A stretch of DNA of 64,000 bases from an uncultured Muribaculaceae bacterium (GCA_910585275.1 CAJUCW010000017.1:1-64000); one strand, 5' to 3'; shown: positions 17,344-28,400, numbered from the stretch's first letter. Translations and numbers: made by a program. Notes: generated from the sequence alone by a model not told the origin.

Positions 17344-18036
17344 ATGTTGAAAAAACATCTTTTATTTTCTGTAGCAGCGTCGGCACTCCTCATGACGCTT
17401 CCATCATGCATCGACAACGACGAACCTTCCGGCGAGTTAAGACCTACCGCAATCGTCACGGTTTGCCCGAATGAAGACGGCAGCTTTATAATGCAGCTCG
17501 ACGATTCCACCCAACTTGTTCCTACCAATCTGAACACCTCTCCTTTCGGCAATAAAGAAGTAAGGGCTCTCGTTAACTATAAGGATGCCAATGTTTCACC
17601 CAAAGGAAAAACCATACAGAATGTTGAAGTCAACTGGCTCGACAGCATACGTACGAAATTGCCGGTCGAGAGCCTTGGCGAGCAAAACGATTCCAAATTT
17701 GGCAACGACCCTGTTGAAATCGTAGCGGATTGGGTAACGGTGGCTGAAGACGGGTATCTCACCTTACGTGTCCGTACACTTTGGGGAACACCTCAATCCA
17801 TCCATGTTCTCAACCTTATAACGGGCACGAACCCCGACGACCCATACGAACTTGAATTGCGGCATGATGCAAAGGGCGATATCAACGGACATTGGGGGGA
17901 TGCTCTTATAGCTTTCAACCTTAACCACCTTCCGAGAACCGGTTCCGACAAGGTGAAGATGAAACTGAAATGGAAATCATTTACCGGTGAAAAAGACACT
18001 CAGTTCGAAATAAGGATGCGTCCCCTCGAACAATAA
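17344..18036 (+). CDS. NigD-like lipoprotein
   Basis: 230 residues with lipobox TLPSC (Cys 22) then IDNDEPSGE. The layout matches the NigD-like family: an N-terminal OB-like beta part (AIVTVCPNEDGSFIMQLDDSTQLVPTNL, then KEVRALVNYKDAN) and a C-terminal immunoglobulin-like beta part (GYLTLRVRTLWG, then HVLNLITG, DDPYELELRHDAKGD, VKMKLKWKSF). NigD-like proteins are Bacteroidales surface or periplasmic lipoproteins of poorly known function. In Bacteroides, NigD-like genes are associated with ECF sigma/anti-sigma loci, and here the sigma and anti-sigma genes follow within 140 bp. Confidence 0.85.
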   Translation: MLKKHLLFSVAASALLMTLPSCIDNDEPSGELRPTAIVTVCPNEDGSFIMQLDDSTQLVPTNLNTSPFGNKEVRALVNYKDANVSPKGKTIQNVEVNWLDSIRTKLPVESLGEQNDSKFGNDPVEIVADWVTVAEDGYLTLRVRTLWGTPQSIHVLNLITGTNPDDPYELELRHDAKGDINGHWGDALIAFNLNHLPRTGSDKVKMKLKWKSFTGEKDTQFEIRMRPLEQ

Positions 18037-18093
18037 CATCCACGGCAATAAGAAGAAATACGTTTATAATCTTCCACAAACCACTCTCGGTCC

Positions 18094-18141
18094 AAGGGCG
18101 TTGCGGAGCCAATTAACAGTTCAAGCTTTTGCAACGCCCTT
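18094..18141 (+). terminator. Hairpin between nigD-like gene and sigma gene
   Basis: A perfect 11-bp inverted repeat (18094-18104 and 18131-18141, AAGGGCGTTGC and its complement) with a 26-nt loop. No T tract follows, so it may act as a weak terminator, an attenuator or an mRNA-stabilising element rather than a full terminator. Confidence 0.45.
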
Positions 18142-18171
18142 CTCAAACCGAAACGCTAAATCAAAGGACAG

Positions 18172-18726
18172 GTGGTGTCAGCAGAAACCGACAACGAACT
18201 ACAACTCCTTTCCCTCATCATAAATGGCGACACTATCGCCATGAAGACGCTATATGCCACATATATCCGCTACCTCGCGGCTATCTGTTCACGCTATATC
18301 GTCAACGACGAAGACGTAAAGGATGTGCTTCAAGACAGTTTCTTAAAAATTTTTTCGAACATCGAGTCATTCAAATACCGGGGAACAGGATCGTTGAAAG
18401 GATGGATTACAAAAATTACCATCAACGAAACCCTAAAATTCCTTCAAAGGGTCAATCGTTTTGAATTTGTCGAGATTTCGGAACATAAACATGACATCGC
18501 CGATGAAGATCCGGACATCGACGCAATCCCCTCTTCCGTATTATTCAATCTCATTCGCGAACTCCCCGACGGATATAGAACGATATTCAATTTATATGTG
18601 ATTGAAAACAAAAGCCATAAGGAAATTGCAAGATTGCTCGGCATAAAAGAAAGCACATCCGCCTCACAATTGCACAGAGCAAAATCCATGTTGGCAACAA
18701 AAATCAGGCAATATAATAATATGTGA
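18172..18726 (+). CDS. ECF RNA polymerase sigma factor
   Basis: 184 residues, GTG start at 18172 (a second GTG follows immediately; AAAGGA lies just upstream). Region 2 spans about residues 12-80 (LLSLIINGDTIAMKTLYATY, then DVKDVLQDSFLKIFSNIESF and GWITKITINETLKFLQ). Region 4 is at about 125-180 (LPDGYRTIFNLYVIENKSHKEIARLLGIKESTSASQLHRAK). Overlaps the region of the anti-sigma start, as expected for a translationally coupled pair. It resembles the ECF21-type factors of Bacteroidota that are held by dual-membrane anti-sigma factors; the neighbouring NigD-like gene is a likely target (inference). Confidence 0.9.
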   Translation: MVSAETDNELQLLSLIINGDTIAMKTLYATYIRYLAAICSRYIVNDEDVKDVLQDSFLKIFSNIESFKYRGTGSLKGWITKITINETLKFLQRVNRFEFVEISEHKHDIADEDPDIDAIPSSVLFNLIRELPDGYRTIFNLYVIENKSHKEIARLLGIKESTSASQLHRAKSMLATKIRQYNNM

Positions 18727-18731
18727 TTTAT

Positions 18732-20027
18732 ATGAACGAAGATTGGCTACATAAGGTCCACGACCGAATGACAGATTACGAAATTGAGGAGCCTGAAAAT
18801 CTATGGGACGCAATCGAATCCAAGCGGGCGTCTTCTGCATCCATGCGCCGACCAATGAAGAAACATGTGATGTCGGTTTGGATGAGACGGAGTTTGTCTG
18901 CCGCCGCAATAATCGCGGTTATTATTTTAGCCGGCATTTATCTCTACAATGGCAAACAGGATTTGTCGCAAGACCAATTATTATCGGACGCCAAAGAAGA
19001 TCGTGCCATATCTTTCAATAAAAACATCCTTAAAAACAAACCGCTTATTGCCGAGAATGCCATCCCCGAACCATTGTCGGTGAACTCTGTCGCCAATAAA
19101 CATAATTCCGTAAAGACTACGGATATCGCCACCATCGATCCGACCGACGAAACAAAAGGATTTACTGACATAAGCGTAGTCAAACCGACTGATTTCTCTG
19201 AAAAGGAAACAGATAAAAACCAAGATATAAGCAAACGACCAAACAAGCCATCGGAAGAGACCTCCCCCACCCTCGTACCTTCGGACATGACTTTTGAGGA
19301 CAATCATTACAAAGTAGCCCTCCACGCAGAAAGCACGCGGTCGAACAATTTATCTGTTGCCTTCTATAGTTCAGCCGGCACTGGCTCAATGTTCAATTCC
19401 ACTACCAAAGCAAATCCATTTGTCGCCGCCACAGGCCCGGAAAACTCCTCCTGGGAAGACGAACCCATGTTAGGTATTCTCCTCTTCAATCAAGGCATAG
19501 AAACTGAAACTGAAATAAAACATCGCCTTCCGATACGTGCAGGTGTTTCGTTCATCTACAATATTAATGAACGATTCGGTATTGAAAGCGGCGTAGGTTA
19601 TGCCAACCTCACATCAGATATAAAAAACGGAAGCAAAAACCATTATTATACCGCAGAACAACAGCTCCATTATATCAGTGTCCCGCTCAACTTGAAATAC
19701 CGCATGATTTCATGGCAACGTCTTGACCTATATGCCTCTACCGGAGTAATGGCCGAAAAATGCATCTCCGCAAAACTTGATAAAGAATACATCATCGACA
19801 ACCGGAAGAAAGGTTCGGAATCGGAAGATTTGTCGGAAAAACCTATGCAATGGTCTGTCAACGCGTCCGTCGGAGTCCAATGCAATCTCGTAAAATCCAT
19901 GAGCATATTTGCAGAACCCGGCGTTAGCTATTATTTCAACGACGGGACAGACCTACAGACAATATATAAAGAGAAGCCCTGGAACTTCAATCTCAATATG
20001 GGGATACGGTTTACGTTTGGCAAATAA
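18732..20027 (+). CDS. Dual-membrane anti-sigma factor with C-terminal outer-membrane barrel (Dma-like)
   Basis: 431 residues from ATG 18732; a GTG three codons earlier overlaps the sigma stop. The N-terminal about 55 residues (WLHKVHDRMTDYEIEEPENLWDAIES) have the cytoplasmic anti-sigma pattern. One inner-membrane helix follows (SLSAAAIIAVIILAGIYLY), then a long low-complexity, Pro/Thr/Asp-rich periplasmic linker (about 85-215). The C-terminal about 190 residues form a PorT-like barrel (IRAGVSFIYNINERFGIESG, QLHYISVPLNLKYR, ASVGVQCNLVKSMSIFAEPG, ending NLNMGIRFTFGK). This single chain should span both membranes, as described for the Dma family of Bacteroides thetaiotaomicron, which controls outer-membrane vesicle formation. 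Confidence 0.85.
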   Translation: MNEDWLHKVHDRMTDYEIEEPENLWDAIESKRASSASMRRPMKKHVMSVWMRRSLSAAAIIAVIILAGIYLYNGKQDLSQDQLLSDAKEDRAISFNKNILKNKPLIAENAIPEPLSVNSVANKHNSVKTTDIATIDPTDETKGFTDISVVKPTDFSEKETDKNQDISKRPNKPSEETSPTLVPSDMTFEDNHYKVALHAESTRSNNLSVAFYSSAGTGSMFNSTTKANPFVAATGPENSSWEDEPMLGILLFNQGIETETEIKHRLPIRAGVSFIYNINERFGIESGVGYANLTSDIKNGSKNHYYTAEQQLHYISVPLNLKYRMISWQRLDLYASTGVMAEKCISAKLDKEYIIDNRKKGSESEDLSEKPMQWSVNASVGVQCNLVKSMSIFAEPGVSYYFNDGTDLQTIYKEKPWNFNLNMGIRFTFGK

Positions 20028-20060
20028 ACAGATACCACGTCAACGCCGTCTCCCAAAGAT

Positions 20061-22037
20061 TCAATATTTTTTCCACAGGATGCGCATGGAGTTGAGCACG
20101 GCGAGCAATGCCACGCCCACATCGGCAAAAACTGCCGCCCAAAGCGACGCGTAGCCTATCGCCCCGAGGAGGAGCACCACAACCTTTACGCCTATTGCCC
20201 CCACAATGTTTTCAGTGACGATGGCATGCGTGGTCTTGCCAATCCGTATCGCCGTGGCCAACCGTGAAGGCTGGTCGGTCTGTATCACCACGTCGGCACT
20301 CTCGATTGCGGCATCCGAGCCGAGACCACCCATCGCCACCCCGACATTACTCAATGCAAGCACGGGCGCGTCGTTCATGCCGTCGCCTACGAATGCTATG
20401 CTCCGGCCCGGGGCGGATGCCTCTTTCTCTACAATATCCGCCTTATCCTGAGGCAACAGTTCCCCATGTGCCTCGGTTATGCCAAGTTTATCCGCATATT
20501 CCTTGACAATCCCTTTTTTATCGCCCGAAAGCATGATAATCCTGTCTATTCCAAGCCCCCCAAGGTTTTTCACAGCGGTTACGGCATCAGGTTTTATCGT
20601 GTCGGAAAGTATGACATAGCCGCAATATTTGCCATCAACGGCACAGGCTATTACCGTCCCCGGCACACCTTCGATGTCTTTTGGATAAGGAATGCCTTCC
20701 GACCTGAGCAATTTTAAATTTCCGGCAACTACAGTTTTGCCGCCGATTTCGGCGACAGTGCCATATCCGGCTTTTTCAAGCACGCTCGAAGCTTTGGGAA
20801 TGTCGATATTCTTGTCAAAAACGTATTCCACGAGTGCTTTTGCAAGAGGATGGGAGCTGTCGGCCTCCGCCGATGCCATCAGCGAAAGCATTTCACTGTT
20901 CTCCAGCGCATCGCTTACTATGGTATCCACACTGAATTTTCCTGTAGTAAGCGTCCCTGTCTTGTCGAAAGCTACTGTGTTGACCTTTGTAATGGCATCA
21001 AGATAATTGCCACCTTTGAAAAGAATACCCATGCGCGACGCCGCTCCGATGCCTGCAAAATAACCGAGCGGCACACTCACCACAAGTGCGCACGGACAGG
21101 AAATGACGAGGAACACAAGCGCCCTATAGAGCCAGTCCGAAAAATTATAGTCGAAGCCGCTGTTGAAAACAGAAACCAAAGCAGGCACGGCGACAACTAA
21201 AACGGCAAGGATTATTACGACAGGGGTATAGACCCTCGCAAATTTACGTATGAACAATTCGGCATGTGCCTTGCGCGACGAGGCGTTGGAGACAAGCTCA
21301 AGTATTCTTGCCAACGCACTTTTATCATACTCGCGCGAAACTCTGATGCGAACCGTTTTGTTGGATGAAATCATACCGGCGAGCACCTCCCCGTCTTGCC
21401 CGATTTCACGCGGCACACTCTCGCCCGTCAGTGCGGACGTGTCGAAAAGTCCGTCGCCGTTTTCCATGACTCCGTCAAGAGGCACCCTCTCTCCCGGATG
21501 TACTTCTATTATCTCCCCTACCCTGACCGACTGCGGTTTTACATCAACAGGTTTGCCCTCTCTTATGACAGTGGCTTTTTCTCCGCGCACGTCGAGCAAC
21601 CGGGAAATGTTGCGGGTGGCGCGGTCAACCGCCCCGTGTTGCAACGTTTCCCCTATGGAATAAAACAACATCACACCGACCGCCTCGGGCAATTCCCAAA
21701 TACAGAACGCCCCGATGCATGCTATGACCATAAGCGTGAATTCATTGAAATAGTCATGCGCGGCAATCCCTTCGACAGCTTCCTTCACGACAGGCACCCC
21801 TACCGGAAGGAAAGCCACGAAATACCAGGCAAACTCCACCCACCGGTTAGAAACAAACGGCGCAAAACCAAGATGTCCCATCAGCATCCCAGCCACAAGC
21901 ATCACAAAGGATATGGCAGGGGCGATAAACGCCTTGGCACCATTGGAGTGATGATGCTCATGTTGGTGTCCGCAACACTTTCCGCCATCGCAATGCCCGG
22001 CATGCTTATCTTTAACCGATTCTTTTGTCTGTTCCAT
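20061..22037 (-). CDS. zntA: P1B-type heavy-metal ATPase (Zn/Cd/Co exporter)
   Basis: 658 residues. A His/Cys-rich N-terminus (HAGHCDGGKCCGHQHEHHH, residues 12-30) replaces the usual CxxC HMA domain and probably gathers metal. Eight hydrophobic segments; actuator motif TGES; metal-site motif SCPCAL in membrane helix 6, typical of the Zn/Cd/Pb group; phosphorylation motif DKTGTLT; SSHPLAKAL (the HP locus); and GDGMNDAPVL. It uses ATP to export divalent cations such as Zn2+ or Cd2+ across the inner membrane. Single-gene unit with a -7 box 26 bp upstream of the start; convergent with the anti-sigma gene. The adjacent RND operon is a plausible partner for moving metal across the outer membrane, but that is inference. 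Confidence 0.92.
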   Translation of the reverse strand: MEQTKESVKDKHAGHCDGGKCCGHQHEHHHSNGAKAFIAPAISFVMLVAGMLMGHLGFAPFVSNRWVEFAWYFVAFLPVGVPVVKEAVEGIAAHDYFNEFTLMVIACIGAFCIWELPEAVGVMLFYSIGETLQHGAVDRATRNISRLLDVRGEKATVIREGKPVDVKPQSVRVGEIIEVHPGERVPLDGVMENGDGLFDTSALTGESVPREIGQDGEVLAGMISSNKTVRIRVSREYDKSALARILELVSNASSRKAHAELFIRKFARVYTPVVIILAVLVVAVPALVSVFNSGFDYNFSDWLYRALVFLVISCPCALVVSVPLGYFAGIGAASRMGILFKGGNYLDAITKVNTVAFDKTGTLTTGKFSVDTIVSDALENSEMLSLMASAEADSSHPLAKALVEYVFDKNIDIPKASSVLEKAGYGTVAEIGGKTVVAGNLKLLRSEGIPYPKDIEGVPGTVIACAVDGKYCGYVILSDTIKPDAVTAVKNLGGLGIDRIIMLSGDKKGIVKEYADKLGITEAHGELLPQDKADIVEKEASAPGRSIAFVGDGMNDAPVLALSNVGVAMGGLGSDAAIESADVVIQTDQPSRLATAIRIGKTTHAIVTENIVGAIGVKVVVLLLGAIGYASLWAAVFADVGVALLAVLNSMRILWKKY

Positions 22038-22062
22038 TTTATAACTTCTTTTTTATTTGTAA

Positions 22063-22070
22063 CAAAATTA
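22063..22070 (-). promoter_or_regulatory. Putative -7 box of the P1B ATPase gene
   Basis: TAATTTTG on the minus strand, 26 bp upstream of the start codon. A TTTG lies 25 bp further upstream (22096-22099), longer than the usual 19-21 bp. An imperfect palindrome of TTTGTTTGTAA type overlaps the box and could hold a metal-responsive operator. Confidence 0.4.
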
Positions 22071-22156
22071 CAAACAAATGAATGCAACCGGGTGACAAAA
22101 ACATACATATTATCCCTCGCCCCATCACGAGAGAACAAAAGCGGATATACTGCAAA

Positions 22157-25100
22157 TTACCAATCATCGGAGATTTTCATGTATGCCGAATCCTTAAGGC
22201 TGAGGATTATCGGCATTACTAATATGTAAGCGAGCAGGGAGAACGCCAATCCCCCTATACCGCCCACCGCGAGGGAATACCAGAAGTCTCCCTCCTCCTT
22301 ATGGTCGAAAAGGAACGGCAGCAATCCGAGCATGGTGGAAAGCACCGTAAGGAACACCGGCACCACCTTGACCCTGAACGCCTTCAAATATATGGCAGAC
22401 TTCTCGCTCCCGCAATTCGTCAGGAGCAGCGAACGGTATTCATACATCTGATATATGCCGGCATTGACCACTATCCCTGACAAAAGCACCATCGAAGCAA
22501 AACCTCCGTTGCCAAACGGCACCCCTGTAAGCCGGAATGTAAGAAATATGCCTATAAACGACACCGGGATAAGGCTTATTATAACCAGCGGCAGCGTCAG
22601 CGACTCGAAAAGCACGGCACACACAAAGTAGATTATCACAGCCACAAGGAGAAGCAGCCAATATTGCGTGCCGTCGTCCTTAAACCATCCGGCGGTACGG
22701 TTAAGGCAGCGGTAGCCCACAGGGAACTTGGCGTTGAACTCATCCGTGACGTCCTCTATAAGCTTGTTGGAGTAATTCCACGAACCGAGCACGTTGAAGG
22801 CCACTCTCAAGACATACTCCTGGTTGTTTCTCGGTATGCAGTTCTTTGCCTGCCGCCTCTCTATCGCCATATAGTCCGAAAGCCTTGCAGGCCGTCCGTC
22901 CACGTCTATGTAGGAATTGCAGAGATGCCAGTAGTCAAACGTCTCCGTCCTTTCCGAGCGCAGGCGTATATCGGAGTCTATAAACCGGTCGCGATATCGC
23001 CCCAGTTCCCTATCGGCAAGCAGTTCACGCAGCGAGGCATGCGCCGCCGGGAGCGGAAAACGGTCAAGTGCTATCCGTTCCATGTCATAAACCATATACA
23101 GCTCGTCTTCCTGGTTCTCATGCCCCGGAGTCTCGACCACTATGTCCTGCACGCGTGGATTTCCGGAAAGTCTCGAACATATCTCCTCAGCGAAACGATA
23201 AAGGCGGTCGTAGTTGTAGCCGGCAATCTCTATGCAGTGGGAGCGGTAGGCAAGGTTAAGCGAATTGCTGAAGCCGCGCTCGCTCACACCGTATGTGCTC
23301 CAGTCAGCTCCCCCGAGCGTAACAAGCAAACCTATCACCTTGCTTTCCAAAAAGTACGGGAAGTCTGTATTACGGTGTTCATCCTTAAATTCAACATCTA
23401 TCTGACCACCCCATGTGCCGATGTTGGTTTGGAAACGCTCTATCTCCCCGAAACCGGAAAGAAACCGTTCTATACGGAGCATCTTGTCGTTGAGTTCGTG
23501 CATGCTTCCCCCCACGGGCATCTTCCCCCGTATGACAAGACACTTCTCCCTCTCTTGAGGCCGCACGTCAGAAACCGCCCTGACATGGTCGGAGAAAAGC
23601 CTCATGGTGCCTCCGAGATATGTGGAGAGAGGTTCCTTCAGATTGCGTATGAAGAAGTCGCTGCCGAAGGTGGCGTTATACACCTTATCATACCACATCA
23701 ATCCGCGACGTTCTTTAGCCGGAATATATATGTTGTCCTCGTCTCCGAGCTTGTCGGGAAGCGCGAACACAGGGATGCCGAAGATAAGTATAAGCGGCAC
23801 GATGTAAAGCCACTTACGCTTCTGGGTGAAGCGTATATACCTGCCGTAAAGCCCCATCAGCCGTTCCCCGTACCTTTTCCACTTTCCTTCCGGGCAGGCG
23901 ACGGCATCTTCCGAATATCCGAGTTTCTCCACAAGCGCAGGAACGAAGAGCAACGCCACAACCAGCGACACCGCCAGGTTGATGATAATTATCCATGAAA
24001 AATCATAAAGGTCTTTGCGGATATGCTCCGGAAGGAAGAAAATGATTACGAGGGAGCCTATGGTAGTGAGGAGCGCGGCGAGTATGGCGAAGAAGGCGTC
24101 GCGGTTGCGGCGGTGCAGGTAATGGTCCACCATTACTATCGACGAGTCGATGATGATGCCGAGTGATACCGTTATCCCCGCAAGCGCGAAAGTGTGCAGT
24201 CGCAAGTCGAAGATCCAATATACAAGCACTGCTATGAGAATGTTGGCTACAAGCGTGGCGCAGATGATGAAAAGGTATTTCCACCTTCGCCTTATGAACC
24301 AGACGAAGACAAGTAGTATAAGGAGCGACATAAGGCTCCGGCGAACCAGCGTGTTCAGCTCGGATTCGGTCTTTTCTGCAGCGTTGTAGGTGAGCGAGAG
24401 AAACACACCCTTCTTCAATCCGGCGCCCAATTCGTCTATGCAGTCGCGTAGGGTGTGCGAAAGCCTTATGAGCGACGCATCGGCATCAGTATATATGTTG
24501 AGATAGATGGTGCTCAGCCCATTGAGGCGGTAATAGCTCCAGGGAAGCCGGTCTTTGTATTCGTAAGAGGCGAGGTCGCCGAGATACACCACAGTCCCGT
24601 CGATGTTCTTCACAGGCATCCGTTCAAGCGGCTTGTCGAATCGTTCCACATCGAGATAGAGTGCTCTCCTCTCGCCGCGTGCGCCGGGCCTCCCGGGAGG
24701 GGAGACCGTAAGTTCACCCACAATCTCGGAGCGCCCCATAAAACTCCTCACAGCCCCCTCTATGTCATCTACGGTTATACCCGACGCCCGGAGTTTCAGC
24801 GGGTCGTATGAAATCTCCACATATTTCCCGGTTCCGCCCGTTATCTCGATACGCCTCACCCCATCTATCCCCTTCAGAGAGGGCTCCATCTGCTGACTCA
24901 CGTATTCCTTCAGCCGGTCGTCTTTCATCGAGGCGTTAAGCTGATAGGTGAGCAGCAGTTTCTCCTTTTCAACCTTGCCGGATTTTGCCACAACCTCGCC
25001 GCCGGTCAGTTCCGGATAACTTACTTTCTCGGGGAACTTGCGGTATATTTGCCTTAATGCGGAGGCAATCTCAAACTTTGCCGCCGACACATTGGTCTTG

Positions 25101-25411
25101 GGTTTCAGTTCTATCACCACCTCCCCTCTCCCGAAATTCGATACCGACGACACACTCTTCACCCCTTTGACAGCCGCTACAACCCCCTCTATGCGCGAGG
25201 TGACGTTCTGCTCGATTACCTTGGGCGACGCGTCGGGCCAACTGAAGACCACCTTCAGCGTCTTCCCTTGTCTGGGACGCGGTTCCGGCTCCACGTCGAG
25301 CAGCGGAATAACAGCGATTCCGGCGACGACGGCTATCACCGCCACAAGGATCATCGTGAACGGCGAAACGGCGCCAACCCGTGCAAGAAAACGGTTACCT
25401 TCATTCTTCAT
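22157..25411 (-). CDS. RND-superfamily efflux permease, second subunit
   Basis: 1084 residues with the full RND layout: helix 1 (FTMILVAVIAVVAGIAVIPLL), periplasmic loop 1, helices 2-6 around residue 360-530, loop 2, and helices 7-12 at the end. Helix 4 reads SLGIIIDSSIVMVDHYLH: one of the two Asp residues used for proton relay in AcrB is kept, and the second is Ser. A full-length permease, not a half. Its start overlaps the end of the previous permease gene by 11 bp, so the two are co-translated and may form a mixed trimer as MdtB/MdtC do (inference). Confidence 0.9.
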   Translation of the reverse strand: MKNEGNRFLARVGAVSPFTMILVAVIAVVAGIAVIPLLDVEPEPRPRQGKTLKVVFSWPDASPKVIEQNVTSRIEGVVAAVKGVKSVSSVSNFGRGEVVIELKPKTNVSAAKFEIASALRQIYRKFPEKVSYPELTGGEVVAKSGKVEKEKLLLTYQLNASMKDDRLKEYVSQQMEPSLKGIDGVRRIEITGGTGKYVEISYDPLKLRASGITVDDIEGAVRSFMGRSEIVGELTVSPPGRPGARGERRALYLDVERFDKPLERMPVKNIDGTVVYLGDLASYEYKDRLPWSYYRLNGLSTIYLNIYTDADASLIRLSHTLRDCIDELGAGLKKGVFLSLTYNAAEKTESELNTLVRRSLMSLLILLVFVWFIRRRWKYLFIICATLVANILIAVLVYWIFDLRLHTFALAGITVSLGIIIDSSIVMVDHYLHRRNRDAFFAILAALLTTIGSLVIIFFLPEHIRKDLYDFSWIIIINLAVSLVVALLFVPALVEKLGYSEDAVACPEGKWKRYGERLMGLYGRYIRFTQKRKWLYIVPLILIFGIPVFALPDKLGDEDNIYIPAKERRGLMWYDKVYNATFGSDFFIRNLKEPLSTYLGGTMRLFSDHVRAVSDVRPQEREKCLVIRGKMPVGGSMHELNDKMLRIERFLSGFGEIERFQTNIGTWGGQIDVEFKDEHRNTDFPYFLESKVIGLLVTLGGADWSTYGVSERGFSNSLNLAYRSHCIEIAGYNYDRLYRFAEEICSRLSGNPRVQDIVVETPGHENQEDELYMVYDMERIALDRFPLPAAHASLRELLADRELGRYRDRFIDSDIRLRSERTETFDYWHLCNSYIDVDGRPARLSDYMAIERRQAKNCIPRNNQEYVLRVAFNVLGSWNYSNKLIEDVTDEFNAKFPVGYRCLNRTAGWFKDDGTQYWLLLLVAVIIYFVCAVLFESLTLPLVIISLIPVSFIGIFLTFRLTGVPFGNGGFASMVLLSGIVVNAGIYQMYEYRSLLLTNCGSEKSAIYLKAFRVKVVPVFLTVLSTMLGLLPFLFDHKEEGDFWYSLAVGGIGGLAFSLLAYILVMPIILSLKDSAYMKISDDW

Positions 25412-28400
25412 GACCTTGTTTATTTAAGGAGAGACCGCTTACGGTTTTAGCGCAGGGGCGGCGTTTATAGATAAGATAGTAAATCAGCGGTACCATGAAG
25501 AGGCTGACAGCCGTGCCGACGGTCATTCCCGTGACGAGCGTCAGCGACAAAGGGTACTGGAGGGCCGACCCCATATCGCCCTTATCGAGAAACGGCAGGA
25601 GGGCAAGAATTGTGGTCAGCGACGTCATAAGAATCGGACGGAGGCGTCTGCGCCCCGCCTCCGTGACGGCGGCATGCAGCGGCATGCCGGAGCGTCGCAG
25701 GCGGTTGATAGTGTCCACTTTCAATATGGAGTCGTTGATGATGATGCCTGACATCACTACGAGCCCAGTCATAGACATGACATTGAGGGTCTCCCCCGTA
25801 AGCCACAACACCGCCAACACCACACACACGTCGATAACCATCTCGAAAAGAATGATAAGCGGCTGAATGATGCTCTCGAACTGGGCCGCAAGGATAAAAT
25901 ATAGAAGCGCTAGCGACACCGCCAATACTATCGCCAATTCGGCAACGAGGCTTCGTGCGCCGAAATAGCCGCCGGAGTATGACACCGCGTATTCCGGATG
26001 CCTCTTCACAAACCCGTCGGCATACGCCATCATCTCGCGCACATTCCCCCCGTCGGCATCTATCCCGATCGGGTAAAAATCGCCCGTCCCTGCGGCATGG
26101 AGCCTCTTGTAATCTTCGCGGCGCTCAGACTTCAGCAGCAACGACAGCGGGATATCCACACCTTGGTTGTTCTTCACAGAACCGCCCATCACGCTTACGT
26201 CATCATTGCCGGACGCTGCCACCATCACGGGTATGGAATTCGACCCCTCGCTGATTTCAAACACCTTGTTCTTATGCACCGCCTCTCGCAGATGAGCGTA
26301 AAGGCTGCGGTAGCCCACACCATGGAAAGCCAGTTGTTCCATATCGGCAAGATACTGTATGTTTTCCTCTGTCACAACCGGGCGCACATAGATTTCAGGG
26401 AATCTTTCCCGGAGCGAATCGACGAAGGCACGACTTTTCGCCACCTCCGGACGCACGCCGTCAGCGGTCTGCAAACGGATTTCAAGGTCGTTGTCTCCCG
26501 TATCGAACACCATCTCGTAGAGATTGCCCGATGGCTCGAACTCCACCCCCGCTTCGGGATAGTCACGCGCCACCACTTCCCCGATACGGTCCTTGACAGC
26601 CTCCATCGCCTTAGGGTCGCGGCATTTCACGTATATCACAGACTCCGAAGCGGTGAGCTCCTTGGTGTGAGGAAGCAGGAACTGCTGCACTCCGGCCATC
26701 GCCGTAGTGTGTTCAACTGAATCGCCGAGAGCTGCGAGCAGTTCCGACATGCGCCTGTCGTTCTCCGCCACGGTGATTCCGGCGTTCCAGTCTATAGTCA
26801 CGAGTGTGTCTTCCGGAGGTATATAGGGCATGCGCTCCTTCTCGATTTCGACAAAAAACCATGCCGAGAGGGGGATGCAGGCAAAGCAAACCGTAATGCA
26901 GGCAACGGGGTGGCGGAATATGAACGAATGGATTCGGTCGTAGAGTCTCATTACGGTAGAGCCGGACCGGTCAGATTTGTCCGCCAAGTCCGATTCTGCC
27001 GGTTTTTTCTTATTGAGAAGGAAATAAAAGACCGGAATTACAAGCACCGACACGAGCAGGCTCGAGAAAAGGGCTATCGTCACAGCCATGGCCTGGTCAT
27101 AGAAGAGGGCTCCCGCCACTCCGCTCAGGAAGATGAGAGGTATAAACACCGAGCAAGTGGTCAGCACGCTGCTGAGCATCGGGGTAAACACTTCCTTCGT
27201 GCCCTCTGCCACAGCGTCAGAAAGCGTGCACCCTGACAACTGCCGCCTGCGGATGTTGTCAATCACGATTATGGAATTATCAACCATCATACCGACACCG
27301 AGGATAAGCCCAGATAGCGAAATGACGTTGATTGATATGTGGAATAGATGGAAGCAGAGGAAGGTTATGAGCAGTGACACCGGTATGGTGACGATTATGA
27401 GCACAGTAGGACGCCAATCGCGCATGAAGAGGAAAAGCACGAGGCAGGCGAGCACGCCACCGAAAAGCAGATTTGTCTCCAGATTGTCTATCGAATAGGA
27501 AAGTAGCGTGGTCTGGTCGCGTGTCAGCCGGAAGTCGATTTCCGGATAATCCTCCGTGAAGTCTGCAAGGAGATTCCCCATAGACTCCCTGAGGTCGTCC
27601 ATCTGCGCGTCGTTCTGCTTCACCACGGCAAGGGTCACAGCGTTGCGCCCGTCGCTGCGTACCATCCCGTCGCGTTCCACCCCTCTCTCCGTGATGTTGC
27701 AGATTTCTCCGAGAGTCACCAGACGACCCTCGTGGTTTATACATATATCCTCGATATCTTTCTTGGCGAGCAGCTGCGAATCGAAGTGTATGTTGTAGCG
27801 GTATATGCCGTCGGCGATGCAGAGGGAACCGAGGGTTAGGTTGTTGTCGGCTATGGCCCTTTCGATATCTTGCGCAGTAAGCCCCATGGCGTTCATCCTC
27901 GCAGGGTCGGGCATGCACTCTATGACGGTTCCGGCGATGCCGCTTACATCTACCATTGCCGTCTGAGGCAACTGCTCTATGCGTTTCGCCACCACGTCTC
28001 GGGCAAAGCGTCCGAGCTCCGCGAACCGGATTCCGCCGTCGGGCGCCACGCCCTCCTCCTTAAACGACATGTCGATATAGAACGCGGGAATGTCCATTGC
28101 GCTCGCTTTCATAACTTTCGGACGCTCTACCCCTTCGGGAAGGAAACGCATTGCTCGGTCAACCTTCTCGTTCACCTCTATGAAGATTACGTCCATGTCG
28201 CTGCCGGGCTCGAACACAAGGCGGATGGAGCCTACGTCCATGCGGCTTTCCGAATGCATCTCCTTCAGGCCGGCCACCTGAAGCAACTGCTGACGCAGGG
28301 GTCGAGTGGCGTTGTTCTCCACCTCCCTGGCCGACGAACCGGGGAAGATGACCTGGACAGTGATTTGCGGCACGTCGATGTCGGGCATGAGCGACACCGG

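Noticed and set aside
22664..23998. A 444-codon plus-strand frame opposite the second RND permease
   Set aside because: Antisense shadow of a clear gene; no signal, domain or promoter of its own.
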